This document shows positions 11,506 through 22,489 of a stretch of 64,000 bases of DNA, one piece after another; position 1 is the first letter of the stretch; each line of letters starts with the position of its first letter. The notes under the pieces are model-generated. The model was not told the origin of the DNA and ran no database searches. It saw only the letters and a list, made by a program, of their open reading frames with translations. Source of the DNA: Actinernus sp. WN-2022 (taxonomy: Eukaryota > Cnidaria > Anthozoa > Actiniaria > Actinernidae). The DNA lies in NCBI GenBank assembly GCA_030867875.1, contig JAOWCC010000577.1:70551012-70615011 (forward strand), written 5' to 3'. Position numbers and translations under genes: made by a program.

Positions 11506-12785
11506 AAAGCTATGAACTCTGGACAGCTTTTCTTGGTTGAATAGCCAACACCGCCCACCAGTACCAAAGTGTGACATCACAAATTAGGAAAATTCAGATG
11601 TACATTTTCAGGGGGAGCATGCCCCTGGCTCCCCATACATTAATGTTCAAAGATCATGCATTGCACTTGGGCTTACAATACAAAACATTTAGCTACACCC
11701 CCCATGATGTGGATGACAATATTCAAACATCATGGTTATTTTAGGACAGTCAGCAGGAGGATCCAGTGCAATTCTTCTACTTTTCAGTAGCGTAGTGAGC
11801 ACACAAGGCAAATGCCTTTTCAGTAAAACGTTGAAAATGAAACTGCTCGAAAGTGCTCTCAAAACGCAATAAATGCCATTTTTCAAAATTGTATGGCTAC
11901 AGCCCTGCTTTAAAAAAAAAAACATTGAAATGTTGGGCAGGAATTGTCGTACATGTATATGGTAACCATAGGATTTTCTGAGTGTGGGAGGGGGGAGATC
12001 ACACACACACACACACAAAAAACATTGAGAGGGACTACATGCAAAACATGTTACCATAGACTGTATACATTTTGTATGGGGACCCTGTCATTTTGTCCAA
12101 GCAAAGTACAAATTCCCACCCCCCTGATAAAGAAATGAAAAGTCCCTCAAAGAATTTCATGAAGAACATGCACACTGTATTGTTAAAGGGACTGTATCAC
12201 AATGAAACATAATCTGATGTATTTTTTTGTCCAGGCTATAAAGACAAAACTATTTTCAACAAAGTACACCTTGTAAAAAATGTGAGACTTTTAAAATTAG
12301 AGGGATACAGAAAGAAGTGAACCAACTGACAGTATCTACATGTAATATATAGCTCCAAGTTGTGTGAAAGCTATGACGCCTGTGGGATGGGGCTGAATAT
12401 GAGAAATTGTAAATCACATCCAAGCTGCTAGGAGCACAAACACCATGTCAACAATAGAGTGTTAACCTGGTATCTGTCAAAGAAAAGCTTGACAGATACA
12501 GGGTTAACATTGTACTGTCAATGTGGCCTTAATGTGTTCCTGGCGGCTTTAGCTTTCCTGTGTATGTAATAATGTATTTATTAGGTAATATTGCAGTCAA
12601 CTGATGGCACAGCCCAAAGCTGTCTGCAATGTTTTTAATAATGTTGTTGGCCAAAGTAATTATCAATTATAATTATTGTTCCTTGTGCAGCCCCATTGTT
12701 CTCTATCTGCACTATATCAGAGATTAAAGCCTTGGTTTCTATATTGTTCTTGCATACACAAAACAATTAAATTAGTATATATTGC
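11506..12785. other. No gene recognised; small hairpin and CA repeat
   Basis: A short (CA)n lies at 12,001-12,018. An imperfect hairpin with 20-bp arms lies at 12,461-12,508 (gttaacctggtatctgtcaa with ttgacagatacagggttaac). Nothing else is supportable. Confidence 0.5.
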
Positions 12786-13815
12786 ATGTCTATCATTTCA
12801 GGTGGGAATTACTGTACAATAAAACCATTGGGAAACATGTTGCTTAATACGACAAAAACAAACTGGATGCTGGTCTCCACTCCGCAGATGTGTCGCACCC
12901 ACTCTCTGGACGAGAAAGCAATATGTCTCGAGTACAATGGAAATACTTTAGAATGTGTGAACCTCACTAAATTGCTGGGGGTCTATCTAGACAAGCATGT
13001 ATCATGCCATGAGCATGTAACAATGATATTGTCATCATGTTATAGAACTTTAGCAGTCTTGAGAAGGTTGCGCCACCTAGCTCCTTTTGTAATTAGAAAA
13101 CAGCTTGCAGAATGCCTAGTTTGATCAAAACTAGATTATTGTAGTATTGTGTTTAGTCCCATACCAGCCTATCAGTTAAAACGTTTACAATGATTACAGA
13201 ACGCTAGCGCTGCCTTTGTCTATGGCAAATATAGCAGCTTAAATGACGTAATTAATCTTAATTGGCTGCTAGTACGTGAAAGGAGGGAATACATATAGTT
13301 TGCTGAAGATGACCCATAAGGCTTTATATAATCAAGTGTGGCCAGAATATCTGCGTCTGCAATTACATTCTGTTAGCGCTTATACTTTAAGATCATCATC
13401 GGCCGCTAGATTATTTGTACCTAGGGAATCAGATAGTTTTCAACATATGGCCGTGCACACATTTAATAGCCTCTCAGAAGGTATTAGACGTATCACAAGT
13501 TATAGTGAATTTGTCAAAGCAATTAGAAATGTCTTATTACGTAAAGCGGAATCACACGTAGCTTAATTAATTAATTAATTATTTATATCTTATAGCACTT
13601 TTTATGCCAATTAATACTATCCATTATGCCATTTTTATACTTAATATTAAGAGTTAGTAACTTTATATCATATAGTTTTGTTAATAATTATTAGTATAAT
13701 TAGTATCACATTTATTTTTTCCTCTTAAAGATATACATTGTAATTTTTATTTAGCTCTTAGCAAACGAAGAGCCACCTAGTGGATGTATTGCTAATAAAT
13801 CATTATTATTATCAT
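12786..13815 (+). pseudogene. LINE (CR1/L2-like) 3' fragment, frameshifted
   Basis: Two open pieces, 12,786-13,124 and 13,276-13,566, belong to one LINE C-terminal region. The first has LTKLLGVYLDKHVSCHEHV; the second has TLRSSSAARLFVPRESDSF and HTFNSLSEGIRR. The gap between them translates with stops and frame changes (SKLDYCSIVFSPIPAYQLKR, then NWLLVRERREY), so it is a pseudogene. The 3' tail is a short (att)n near 13,790-13,813. It is a different lineage from the fragment at 10.5 kb, judging by the divergent C-terminus. Confidence 0.8.
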
Positions 13816-13920
13816 GTTTGCTGGAAATTTTGTAGAAATTTTGTTGAATTAACAATAACAGTTATTGATCCCAAGCTTTCCATTGTTATTTTCTCTTCCA
13901 CCTTTCAACAAATGTGTCTT

Positions 13921-13998
13921 ATAGTATAGTGGGTAGAGGAGTGGACTAGATGTCAAGAGTGTTCATAAGGTTGAGGGTTCAAGTCATACTCGGTACAC
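13921..13998 (+). repeat. tRNA-like sequence (SINE head or tRNA pseudogene)
   Basis: An A-box-like segment (tagtgggtagaggagtgg, about 13,926-13,943) and a B-box-like segment (gggttcaagtc, 13,974-13,984) are spaced as in a tRNA gene. Stem complementarity is poor and no discriminator or terminator is evident, so a functional tRNA is unlikely. Confidence 0.5.
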
Positions 13999-14269
13999 TG
14001 GCTTTTATTTCCATCTTTTCCTTAACTTCTCAATAATTATATACCTTTGATTTCCCTGTTGAGTTACTGGTAGATAAAATTCTGGCAGCAAACTGATATT
14101 AATAATAGTGCTGCTAGTCAACCAGTTATGGCTTCAATAATAATAACATTAAAGTTTGCTGGTTGCAATAATTGTTGATATAGTGCAGAGAGAACAATGG
14201 GGTTGGATGAGGAACAATAACTATATGAGTATTGATTTATAATGTATTCAGCTCTATTCCTTTTAAAGT

Positions 14270-14606
14270 GCCTATAACCCTTTGTTTTGGTTTACAGTGA
14301 ATACTCAATGTTCTACGCTTGTTTGAAATCACAAAAATTTGACCTTTCCTGACCCATGACTGCGTAAGTAAAAGCCTGGGTCAATACTTGTAGGCTGTAT
14401 AGCGGACATCATCTCATTACTGCATTATTTCCCATGGTGCCTTTCTATCACGACAACATCGATGCATAGAAAATATACACAGCTTGTGAGTTGTTAGTAA
14501 AGAAAAAAGTCAACATGTTAAAGTATTTCTTCAAATGATTGCAAAGCCAAATTAATTATGATGTCAAGATGAGGTACATACAGGAATCAACCCAGGCTTT
14601 TACTTT
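14270..14606. repeat. Repeat 'X': inverted piece plus left half of interrupted copy
   Basis: 14,270-14,390 matches the minus strand of repeat X, including its join region (aagcctgggtc). 14,398-14,606 matches the plus-strand left half of X and stops at caggcttttactt. The missing right half of this plus-strand copy appears at 35,960, beyond the giant element. Confidence 0.65.
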
Positions 14607-14640
14607 TAAAGGGGCCGTCGACATATTCGAAATGCCCCGC

Positions 14641-15571
14641 TTAACGCACAACGGACGTTAAGGTCAGACCCCCTCCCCCCCTCCCCCTTAACGTCCACCC
14701 ATTGTTTTATGCTTTTTTTAGGTCAGGAAAAACAGTAATGAAATACACGGGAGTTCACTTATAAACAAAGTATAAAAGCTTAAAGCTTAAATAGCTGCAA
14801 CTGTACAGTCAGTCTGAGTACCTCGAATTCCCGTACGAGCTCATTTCGGATCTTGACTAAAATACCCATTCGGACACGACTATCAAACTGAGTTTCACTT
14901 ACCTGGAGGTTTGAGGTATTTCATGATACTTCTAATCAAAAGACTTTGTTGAAATTTCCGGGAAATTCAACAGAAATTGCGCTCTAATGTAGATCTCAAC
15001 GCATCCTCGCTCTACAATTACCAATAATCAGTAAATGGCAAACACGCTTGAAATACCGATTACTGGTAATACTACGACAAATCCTAACCCGAACCATAAA
15101 CCGAACCCTAACCATCGGACGAGTTCGCGGATAAACGACGGGTTCTCACTCACCTAGAGCTAGGGTTCACAGGTAAACAAGAAGAGAAGGTAAACGAGAG
15201 AAATTTTTTTTTTGAGCGCTCCTACTCGGGCTTGAACTCGTAATCGTTTGCGTGTTGTGCTTGGCAGTGCAGGCGTCACGACCACTACACTAAGCGCGTC
15301 TACCGCCGTTCGGATTTGGAGAATTGTTTATCTGTTTTAAGAATGTCATTGTTTAATTTGTGTTCCAGAATTAGCGATTATTGATAATCGAAGAGCAAAA
15401 GCCAATTACTGATTATTGGTAATTCTAGAACGAGGATATGTTGGTAGATCTAGCTGACTAGAAACGTTCGACTAGAAAACTTCTATTGATGAAAAAGTGT
15501 TTGTTCTAAATGCCCCACACTAACGTCCATGCCCTTACCCCCTCCCCCCCTAAACGTCCGTTGTGCGTTAA
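14641..15571. mobile_element. TTAA-flanked MITE inserted in the left arm
   Basis: Inverted ends TTAA-cgcacaacggacgtt (14,641) and aacgtccgttgtgcg-TTAA (ending 15,571) bracket about 930 bp that is absent from the corresponding place in the right arm near 35,920. A second inner inverted repeat pairs agatctcaacgcatcctcgc (from about 14,992) with its near-complement ending near 15,451. TTAA duplication suggests the piggyBac type; there is no ORF. Confidence 0.75.
15210..15312 (-). repeat. tRNA-like sequence inside MITE
   Basis: The minus strand reads cttagtgtagtggtcgtgac (A-box region) and, about 45 bases on, cgagttcaagcccgagta (B-box region). A cctgcactgcc segment sits in the anticodon-arm position, reminiscent of tRNA-Gly. 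The stems are imperfect, so I read it as a tRNA-derived promoter remnant. Confidence 0.5.
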
Positions 15572-15998
15572 GCGCAATTAAGAAAGCATTCAAAAAGTTG
15601 AAAACGGCCCAAACAATGATTGGTCATACGCGACAACAATGTTGTCAAAATGAACCAATTATGTGTAACCGAATACCGGAAGCGTTGCATAGAAATTTAT
15701 GCCTGAAGACAGAAACAGCCGAACTGAAGCTGAGTGATTCGGCTTGATATGCAATCAAGACGGCAAAACTAAAGATCGAACGGGCTTTATCGACTTGAAC
15801 TCAACGGGTTTACGTGCATAAATGTGTAGACAGAAACAGAACTGAAGCCGCTTGACATGCGTGCAATCAAGACGCCAAGTTGAACCGGTTTACGGGCAAG
15901 ATCAGTCAAGAGTCTTATTATGCTTCTGTACTTTTATCAGTAGTTAGATAGTCAGTCATAGCCACTCAGATTATTTTATTTCATTTGTTTATTGCAAC
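15572..15998. repeat. Left-arm unique tip of the giant element
   Basis: Near-complement of 35,477-35,921. It includes the segments aacggcccaaacaatgattg and attatttcatttgttta-type sequence next to the array. Small indels separate the arms, for example aattaagaaagcattc against the plain tip. Confidence 0.75.
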
Positions 15999-17234
15999 GC
16001 CAATAGGATGTTGTAAACGTCAGTTATCATAAATGTTTAGTGAGGAAACGGACATTTTTAGCTCGTGGTAATAATAGACCATTTTCCTGTCGTTTTTTTA
16101 CCAATCCCAAAAATTCTATAAAAAAAACTTTCTTGTCTGTTTGTTTCTCTTGAATACGGTCACATAAACACCAATAGGATATTGTAAACTAGTTATCATA
16201 AATATTTAGTGAGGAAAAGGACATTTTTAGCTCGTGGTAATAATAGACCATTTTCCTGTCGTTTTTTACCAATCCCAACAATTCTAGAAAAAAACCTTTC
16301 TTGTCTGTTTCTCTTGAATACGGTCACATAAACACCAATAGGATATTGTAAACTAGTTATCATAAATATTTAGTAAGGAAAAGGAAATTTTTAGCTCGTG
16401 GTAATAATAGACCATTTTCCTGTCGTTTTTTACCAATCCTAACAATTCTATAAAAAAACCTTTCGTGTCTGTTTCTCTTGAATACGGTCACATAAACACC
16501 AATAGGATATTGTAAATGAGTTATCATAAATATTTAGTGAGGAAAAGGACATTTTTATCTCGTGGTAATAATAGACCATTTTCCTGTCGTTTTTTACCAA
16601 TCCCAACAATTCTAGAAAAAAAAACTTTCGTGTCTGTTTCTCTTGAATACGGTCACATAAACACCAATAGGATATTGTAAACTAGTTATCATAAATATTT
16701 AGTGAGGAAAAGGACATTTTTATCTCGTGGTAATAATAGACCATTTTCCTGTCGTTTTTTACCAATCCCAACAATTCTATAAAAAAAACTTTCGTGTCCG
16801 TTTCTCTTGAATACGGTCACATAAACACCAATAGGATATTGTAAATGAGTTATCATAAATGTTTGGACAAAAAGGACATTTTTATCTCGTGGTAATAATA
16901 GACCATTTTCCTGTCGTTTTTTACCAATCCCAACAATTCTTTAAATAAAACCTTTCGTGTCTGTTTCTCTTGAATACGGTCACATAAACACCAATAGGAT
17001 ATTGTAAACTAGTTATCATAAATATTTAGTGAGGAAAAGGACATTTTTAGCTCGTGGTAATAATAGACCATTTTCCTGTCGTTTTTTACCAATCCTAACA
17101 ATTATTTAAAAAAAGTGTTGTGTGTGTGTGTTTCTCTTGAATACGGTCACATAAACACCAATAGGATATTGTAAATGAGTTATCATAAATGTTTAGCGAG
17201 GAAAAGGACATTTTTAGCTCGTGGTAAAAATAGA

Positions 17235-17648
17235 ACATCGTAGGACAGTTGACAAACCTTCCAGTAAATCCAAACCCACCACTGCATCTGAACATTTTTT
17301 ATCTAACCCTGACCACTCTGCATCTAATATCCTTTTAATTCCTTTAGAACATATTTTCTCTTCTCGTGATGCTATTTGCAAAGCTAGAGAAGCTTATCTC
17401 ATAACACGTGCTAACACTCTTGAACCTAATGGCCTTAACAAACGCGATGAGACTTACTAATCAGCCACACCGTTAGTTATCTTTCGTTATCATATTATGT
17501 TCTTTACGTCATTTCCGTTTTACCATTATATATTGTCAAGTCACATTGTAAAAGCTCCTAAGCACCTGATGAAGACTAGTATGGCTAGTCGAAATATTGT
17601 GCTACATTAAATCCGTATAATTCTACGTCGTATTGGTTATTCTTCATT
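17235..17648 (+). pseudogene. Penelope-like element 3' fragment (GIY-YIG end)
   Basis: A 414-bp insertion in the array is bounded by an 11-bp direct repeat, gtaaaaataga (17,224-17,234 and 17,649-17,659). It opens in frame and ends at a TAA at 17,458-17,460. The translation contains HFLSNPDHSASN, then IPLEHIFSSRDAICKAREAY, then LEPNGLNKRDE, which matches the C-terminal part of the GIY-YIG endonuclease of Penelope-like retroelements. The reverse transcriptase is missing (5' truncation). The 3' untranslated part includes a hammerhead-like core. The family call is from motif recognition only. Confidence 0.7.
17561..17603 (+). ncRNA. Candidate hammerhead-ribozyme motif in Penelope 3' region
   Basis: The order of parts fits a type I hammerhead: agcac (17,561-17,565), CTGATGA (17,566-17,572), a stem gactag/ctagtc with loop tatgg (17,574-17,590), GAAA (17,591-17,594), tatt, then gtgct (17,599-17,603) complementary to agcac. 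Stem III would be only two base pairs, as reported for Penelope hammerheads. One extra A (17,573) sits between CTGATGA and stem II, which departs from the consensus and may abolish cleavage. Confidence 0.5.
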
Positions 17649-17751
17649 GTAAAAATAGACCATTTTCCTGTCGTTTTTTACCAATCCCAAAAATTCTATA
17701 AAAAAACCTTTCTTGTCTGTTTCTCTTGAATACGGTCACATAAACACCAAT

Positions 17752-18311
17752 AGATCGTTTTCACGTGACGTCATCAAAATTCTAAAATCTAAACTAAATG
17801 ATCTATAACCCTGTTCTTTTAATATAATTTAGGTATCGGTATACTCAGTATTCTTGTAAAATTTTACGTCGATACGGTGAGTCGTTATTGAGTTAGAGTA
17901 TTTTGAATTTTGTGACAGCCCAGCTCAGCGTGTTTCCTAAATGTCATGGAAATCCATATATTTCTGCCAATTTAAAATGTTAGACTTGATTTAACGTTAA
18001 AAGTGATATCTAAAGTGTTTTTAAGTGAATGCTAATCATATTGCTGGGGAAAACAGCTTTATTTGTAGAGTACGTTTTCGGCCGCCATCTTGGTGTACCA
18101 AAGAGGTACACCAACATGGCCGCCGCATACAAATTACACTAAATTGTTTGAATATTATTTGTCTGACAGCTCAGTTAGGAAGTACTCTAATGTTCCAAAA
18201 TTTCGGTCATTTACATATTTTTACCTGCTCTATACACACCATTAAAAATATTTTACTAATATCAGTCTTTTCTTGAGGCAATTTTTTTTGTGACGTCAGT
18301 GAAAACGATCT
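17752..18311. mobile_element. MITE with gatcgttttcacgtgacgtca ends
   Basis: Inverted ends agatcgttttcacgtgacg (17,752) and cagtgaaaacgatct (ending 18,311) interrupt the array monomer between ccaat and ataggatattg. The duplication is two bases (AT, or TA depending on alignment), as in Tc1/mariner-type elements. The interior has a strong short hairpin at about 18,080-18,124 (ggccgccatcttggtgtacc with its complement) and no supported ORF. Confidence 0.75.
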
Positions 18312-18690
18312 ATAGGATATTGTAAACTAGTTATCATAAATATTTAGTGAGGAAAAGGACATGTTTAGCTCGTGGTAATAATAGACCATTTTCCTGTCGT
18401 TTTTTACCAATCCCAACAATTCTATAAATAAAACCTTTCGTGTCTGTTTCTCTTGAATACGGTCACATAAACACCAATAGGATATTGTAAATGAGTTATC
18501 ATAAATGTTTAGCGAGGAAAAGGACATTTTTAGCTCGTGGTAATAATAGACCATTTTCCTGTCGTTTTTTACCAATCCCAACAATTCTAGAAAAAAAAAC
18601 TTTCGTGTCTGTTTCTCTTGAATACGGTCACATAAACACCAATAGGATATTGTAAACTAGTTATCATAAATATTTAGTTTTTTTACTAAA

Positions 18691-18917
18691 GCGCAAGAGA
18701 ACAAAAGACAACGTAATCGCATACCAGAACTTCGCGGCTATAAATAGACACACCATCTACTGTGTTAGGGGCCAACACAAGGGCACATGAACACTGTGTA
18801 ATATACTACTGTAAATATATATTATTTTTTCAGAACATATCACAGACATGTTAGAAAGCCAGTAAACGCAACGTAGTTCTGATGCGAATGAGGAACCTTC
18901 ATCCCAGTCGAAGCTGA
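18691..18917 (-). other. Possible Gypsy LTR-proximal remnant
   Basis: This lies downstream of the Gypsy pol on the minus strand. That strand reads a TATA-like tctatttatagcc and ends abruptly at the satellite array at about 18,690. No second LTR is visible to confirm it. Confidence 0.3.
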
Positions 18918-19427
18918 GGGACTGGTCATTGATTAGAGGGGGGGGGGGGGGGGGTGGTGCAAATGAAATACGCCATGCTCAATTTTTGATGACCCCTCCC
19001 CCAATTTCCCTCTAGCATACTATGGCCCCCTAATTTGCTGCATGAAAACTGGGTACGTACCCTCCCTCTATTTGCACCAGCCCTCCCCCTCTAAATATTG
19101 ACCGGTCCCAGGAGCCCATAACCAGGAGCGTCCAATCTCCCAAACAGGTGTCACAGCGTTTTTACAAGTTGGGCTATTTTTAGACTATTTCTCCCGCCAA
19201 TTTGTGGGTTGCACCGTGGGGGGAACAAAAGAGGCCTCATTAGCTACGTTTGTAAAACCAAACAACACGGCTGATACGCTTTTGTGATTTTCTTCCCTTA
19301 GGAATAATTGCAACTCAACAATAGCGGGAAGCCGTTCTAAAAATAACCTATAAACTTGTGAAAACGCTGTGACATAGGACATAGTATGCGGGATGGACGC
19401 TCCTGGTTATGGGCTCCTGCCGGTCCC
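18918..19427. mobile_element. Harbinger-like MITE (gggaccggtc ends), family member 1
   Basis: The left end gggactggtcattgattaga (18,918) and right end ...ttgaccggtccc (completed at 19,427) form an inverted repeat. Their inner parts share ggtgcaaat and its complement. The flanking trinucleotides TGA (18,915) and TAA (19,428) fit a three-base TWA-type duplication with one change. A run of 17 G lies at 18,938-18,954. It is a second member of the family at 55,171-55,704 and is itself interrupted by a MITE. Confidence 0.65.
19109..19419. mobile_element. hAT-like MITE nested in the Harbinger-like MITE
   Basis: The 25-bp ends aggagcccataaccaggagc... (from 19,110) and the exact complement ending at 19,418 are flanked by ccggtccc at 19,102-19,109 and 19,420-19,427. 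An 8-bp duplication fits hAT elements. The duplicated target is the terminal repeat of the host MITE, which dates this as the later insertion. Confidence 0.75.
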
Positions 19428-19430
19428 TAA

Positions 19431-22425
19431 GCTCGGCTGTTACAGCTTTATCGATCTCTAGCTGAGTTGTGCTAGGTTCCCCCGATGCAGCATTGTGACT
19501 TTGTACCGCCTCTCCAAGCCTGCCGACTGGACTTCGAGGAGACACTGGGTTCAAACAGGTGTTTTGATCCTCGGCTAATCATGCTAGATGGAGGTGGTTG
19601 AATTTCATTGCCGAGTTCAGACAATGCTAATTCCACGGGAGGAAATTCACTGATACCTTCCACCCGTTCATCACTCTGACATTCTGGTTTGTATGCCGTT
19701 TGGCATATCGGTTGTCCTCTAGTAACACTTCATAAGTAACAGGTCCCAGTTTATCCATTACCTGTCCAGGTAAATACTTTGCACCCTGCCCATAGTTTCG
19801 TGAAAATACACTTTCCCGATTTTAAAACTACGTGGATTTGTTCTCTGGACAAATGTGTTTTTCATGGTTTCTTGTTTGACCAGGACTTTGGCGTGCACCG
19901 ACGGAAATACTGCCTACATGGGTGTTTTTATCATGCGTCCCATTAGCAATTGGCATGCTGGTACTCCTGTAGTGCTATGAGGCGTGGTGCGGTACCTCAA
20001 CAGAATCTGAGAAATTCTCGTTCTTAGGTTCCCCGTTTTAATGTGCTTCAATTTGGTTTTAAATGTCGGCACTGCTCGTTCCGCCAGCCCATTAGAAGCT
20101 GGGTGGAAGAGCGCACTTGTGATGTGTGAGATGTTATTTCTCTCAAAAAAACTGCTTAAACTGTTCACTGGTGAAACAGGTACCATTGTCAGACACTAGG
20201 GTGTCGGGCACCCCATGGGTGGCAAACATCTGTCTCAACCCTTCGATTGTAGCCTCAGATGGTGCCGTGTGTGTGATAGCTACCTCTACCCATTTGGAGA
20301 ATGCATCCACTACAATCGAATACATTCTCCCAAACAGTGGTCCCACATAGTCTATCGTGTATTATCTAGGTTTCTTGGGTATTCCCATTGGTGTAGTAAA
20401 ATTTTAGGAGGCGCTTTTCGTGACTCTTGGCAGGATGTACAGGTTTTTACAACTGTCTCCAGACCTACATCAATCGTAGGCCACCAAACTTCTTGCCACG
20501 GCTTTCATGAGCGTGATCCCAGGATGGGTGTCATGGAGTCCTTTCATGATTCGTTCCCGACCCTGTGGTGGTACAACTACCCTAGCGCCCCATAGTATAC
20601 ACCGGATTTCAATGCTCAATTCATTCTTTCTGATAACATAGGGCATGCCCTCAGGGGCGACTGTTGTCGGCCACCTTGTCAAAATGTATAGTGTCTGATT
20701 TTGCCAGCACTGGGTCCTGATTGGTCCCATCTCCATGAGATTTATGATATCTGCTGGGGTTGGCGCCTCCTTTAGTACCTTAGGTAATGATAATCTACTT
20801 AGGCCATCTGCCTGGTCATTATCTTTGCCTGGTTTCTGCAGTAGTGTGTAATCATATGTAATCATCGCACAATTCTTGGTGATGACCGTTCTGGTAGGGA
20901 TTTGTTTTCCCCAAACAGACCCAGTAGTGGTTTGTGATTAGTATATGCGACAAAGTGTCGGCCATATAAATATTGGTGGAATTTTTTCACTGCAAATGTC
21001 AAAGCTAGCGCTTCCTTGATCTATCTGGCTGTAACATTTTTCAGCCGGAGCTAGTGATCTTGACGCCATAAAGACCGGGCGCTCCAAGCCGTCTGAAATT
21101 TTGTGATACAAGACTGCCCCAACCCCCTTTGGAGATGCATCGCATGTTACCACGATTTCTTGGTCAGGGTCACAATGTACCAAGATCCCTGTGGTTTGTA
21201 CCAGTTTTTTTACCTGGTCAAAAGCCGATTGTTGCTCTTTGGCCCACTTCCACTTGGTGTCTTTTTTCAATAGCTCATGTACTGGAGCCAATATATCCGA
21301 CAAGTTGGGCAAAAATTTCCTATTGAAATTCACATGGCCTAAATAAGCCTGTACCTCGATCGGATGTATTGGTGGGCTCTGGCATTTCTACAATAGCTTG
21401 AAGTTGATCTTTTAGTGCCCCAAGTGCACTATGGAGTCCATAAAACAATGGCTTTTACTTACACCTAATTTCAGACCCACTTTCTTTAGTCTACTTAGTA
21501 CTTCATACAGGTTCTGCCTGGTGGTCAAGCATTGTTTTACCTGTGACTAATATGTCATCTATGAATACCAAGACGTTTTGTATTCCTGCCAAGACGGATT
21601 CAATGGAACGTTAAAAGATTGCCGGAGCAAGCTCTACTTGGGCGTAAGCTTCAGACATGTCCAGTTTGGAAAATTGTGTTCCCCCTGCTAGTATTGCACT
21701 TTTGGTAGGGGATGACGATCAAGTTTTGAGACTTTGTTTACTGTTGTTTTATAGTTTCCATATAACCTAAATTTCCCATTGCTTTTCCTTACTGGGACTA
21801 TTTGTGATGCCAATTCTGAGAACTGGACAGGTTCTATTACCACCAGATTTTCCAAATGGTCCAGTTCGGCATTAACTAGTTCTTTTTCTATGAAGGGAAT
21901 AGGGCGTGCCTTCTGATAAATGGGAAGTGCCCCTTCATTGACATGTATTTTGGCTTTAATCCCTTCTAGTTTGCCTAAACCTAACCCTGGTTCAAACAAT
22001 TTGGGAAAGTCCTTTACTGGGTTCACCTGAGTGTAAGAGTTTGATTTAGACTCAATGGAATTTACCTGAATTTCACTCCAGTCCAGCTTTATCTTATTTA
22101 ATAGGTCCCTTGTAGGTGAATTCTCCTTCAAACGTCCCACTGGTACGGTTTTGATTGGTTCCTTGGTGTACCTACTCACAGGCTTACGGTTAGGCTGCAG
22201 GTTGATGTGGCTCCCAGTGTTTTTTTGTAGTCTTTCAAATACCCGTCGACTCATTACTATACACGAGGCTCCCGTGTGCACTTCCATCAGAATTGGTTGG
22301 CCTTGACATGCTAGTTCTACTACGTGAGGTGCTTCAGCCTGTTCCCCCTTATTTTTTGGCTTATCCGTCTTAGAATAGTCTATTATATCAAGAAATGCCA
22401 ATACATCTTTAAATTTGAAAAAAAA
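19431..22425 (-). pseudogene. Gypsy (Ty3) pol, degenerate
   Basis: Domains are in normal Gypsy order on the minus strand but broken by stops and frameshifts. Protease: MEVHTGASCIVMS near 22,290; the expected catalytic D in DTGA is H. Start of reverse transcriptase: YQKARPIPF, then FRLYGNYKTTVNKVSKLDRHP, to 21,688; the catalytic core at 21,340-21,690 is badly decayed. RNase H: 20,880-21,333, with DASPKGVGAVL and [14 protein letters not shown] in a shifted frame. Integrase zinc-finger region: 20,470-20,865. Integrase core: 19,914-20,346, with VDAFSKW, SDNGTCF and GLAERAV supplying the D, D, E positions. GPY/F-like tail: near 19,690-19,810 (RNYGQGAKYLPGQV). No gag and no intact LTR pair are seen. 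The missing protease aspartate and the many breaks mean it is dead. Confidence 0.85.
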
Positions 22426-22489
22426 AAAAGTTAGCTAGATAACTATGTGTAAAAACAAATAACCTAACTTTCAGCATTTTGGTGATATT

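Larger units (their letters stand above)
15999..18690 (-). repeat. 165-bp satellite array, left arm (inverted orientation)
   Basis: Tandem monomers of about 165-170 bp carry the markers gtggtaataatagaccat and ttctcttgaatacggtcac. They are the inverse of the right-arm array. Roughly a dozen monomers remain. They are more diverged from each other than the right-arm monomers and are interrupted by a Penelope fragment and a MITE. Confidence 0.9.
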
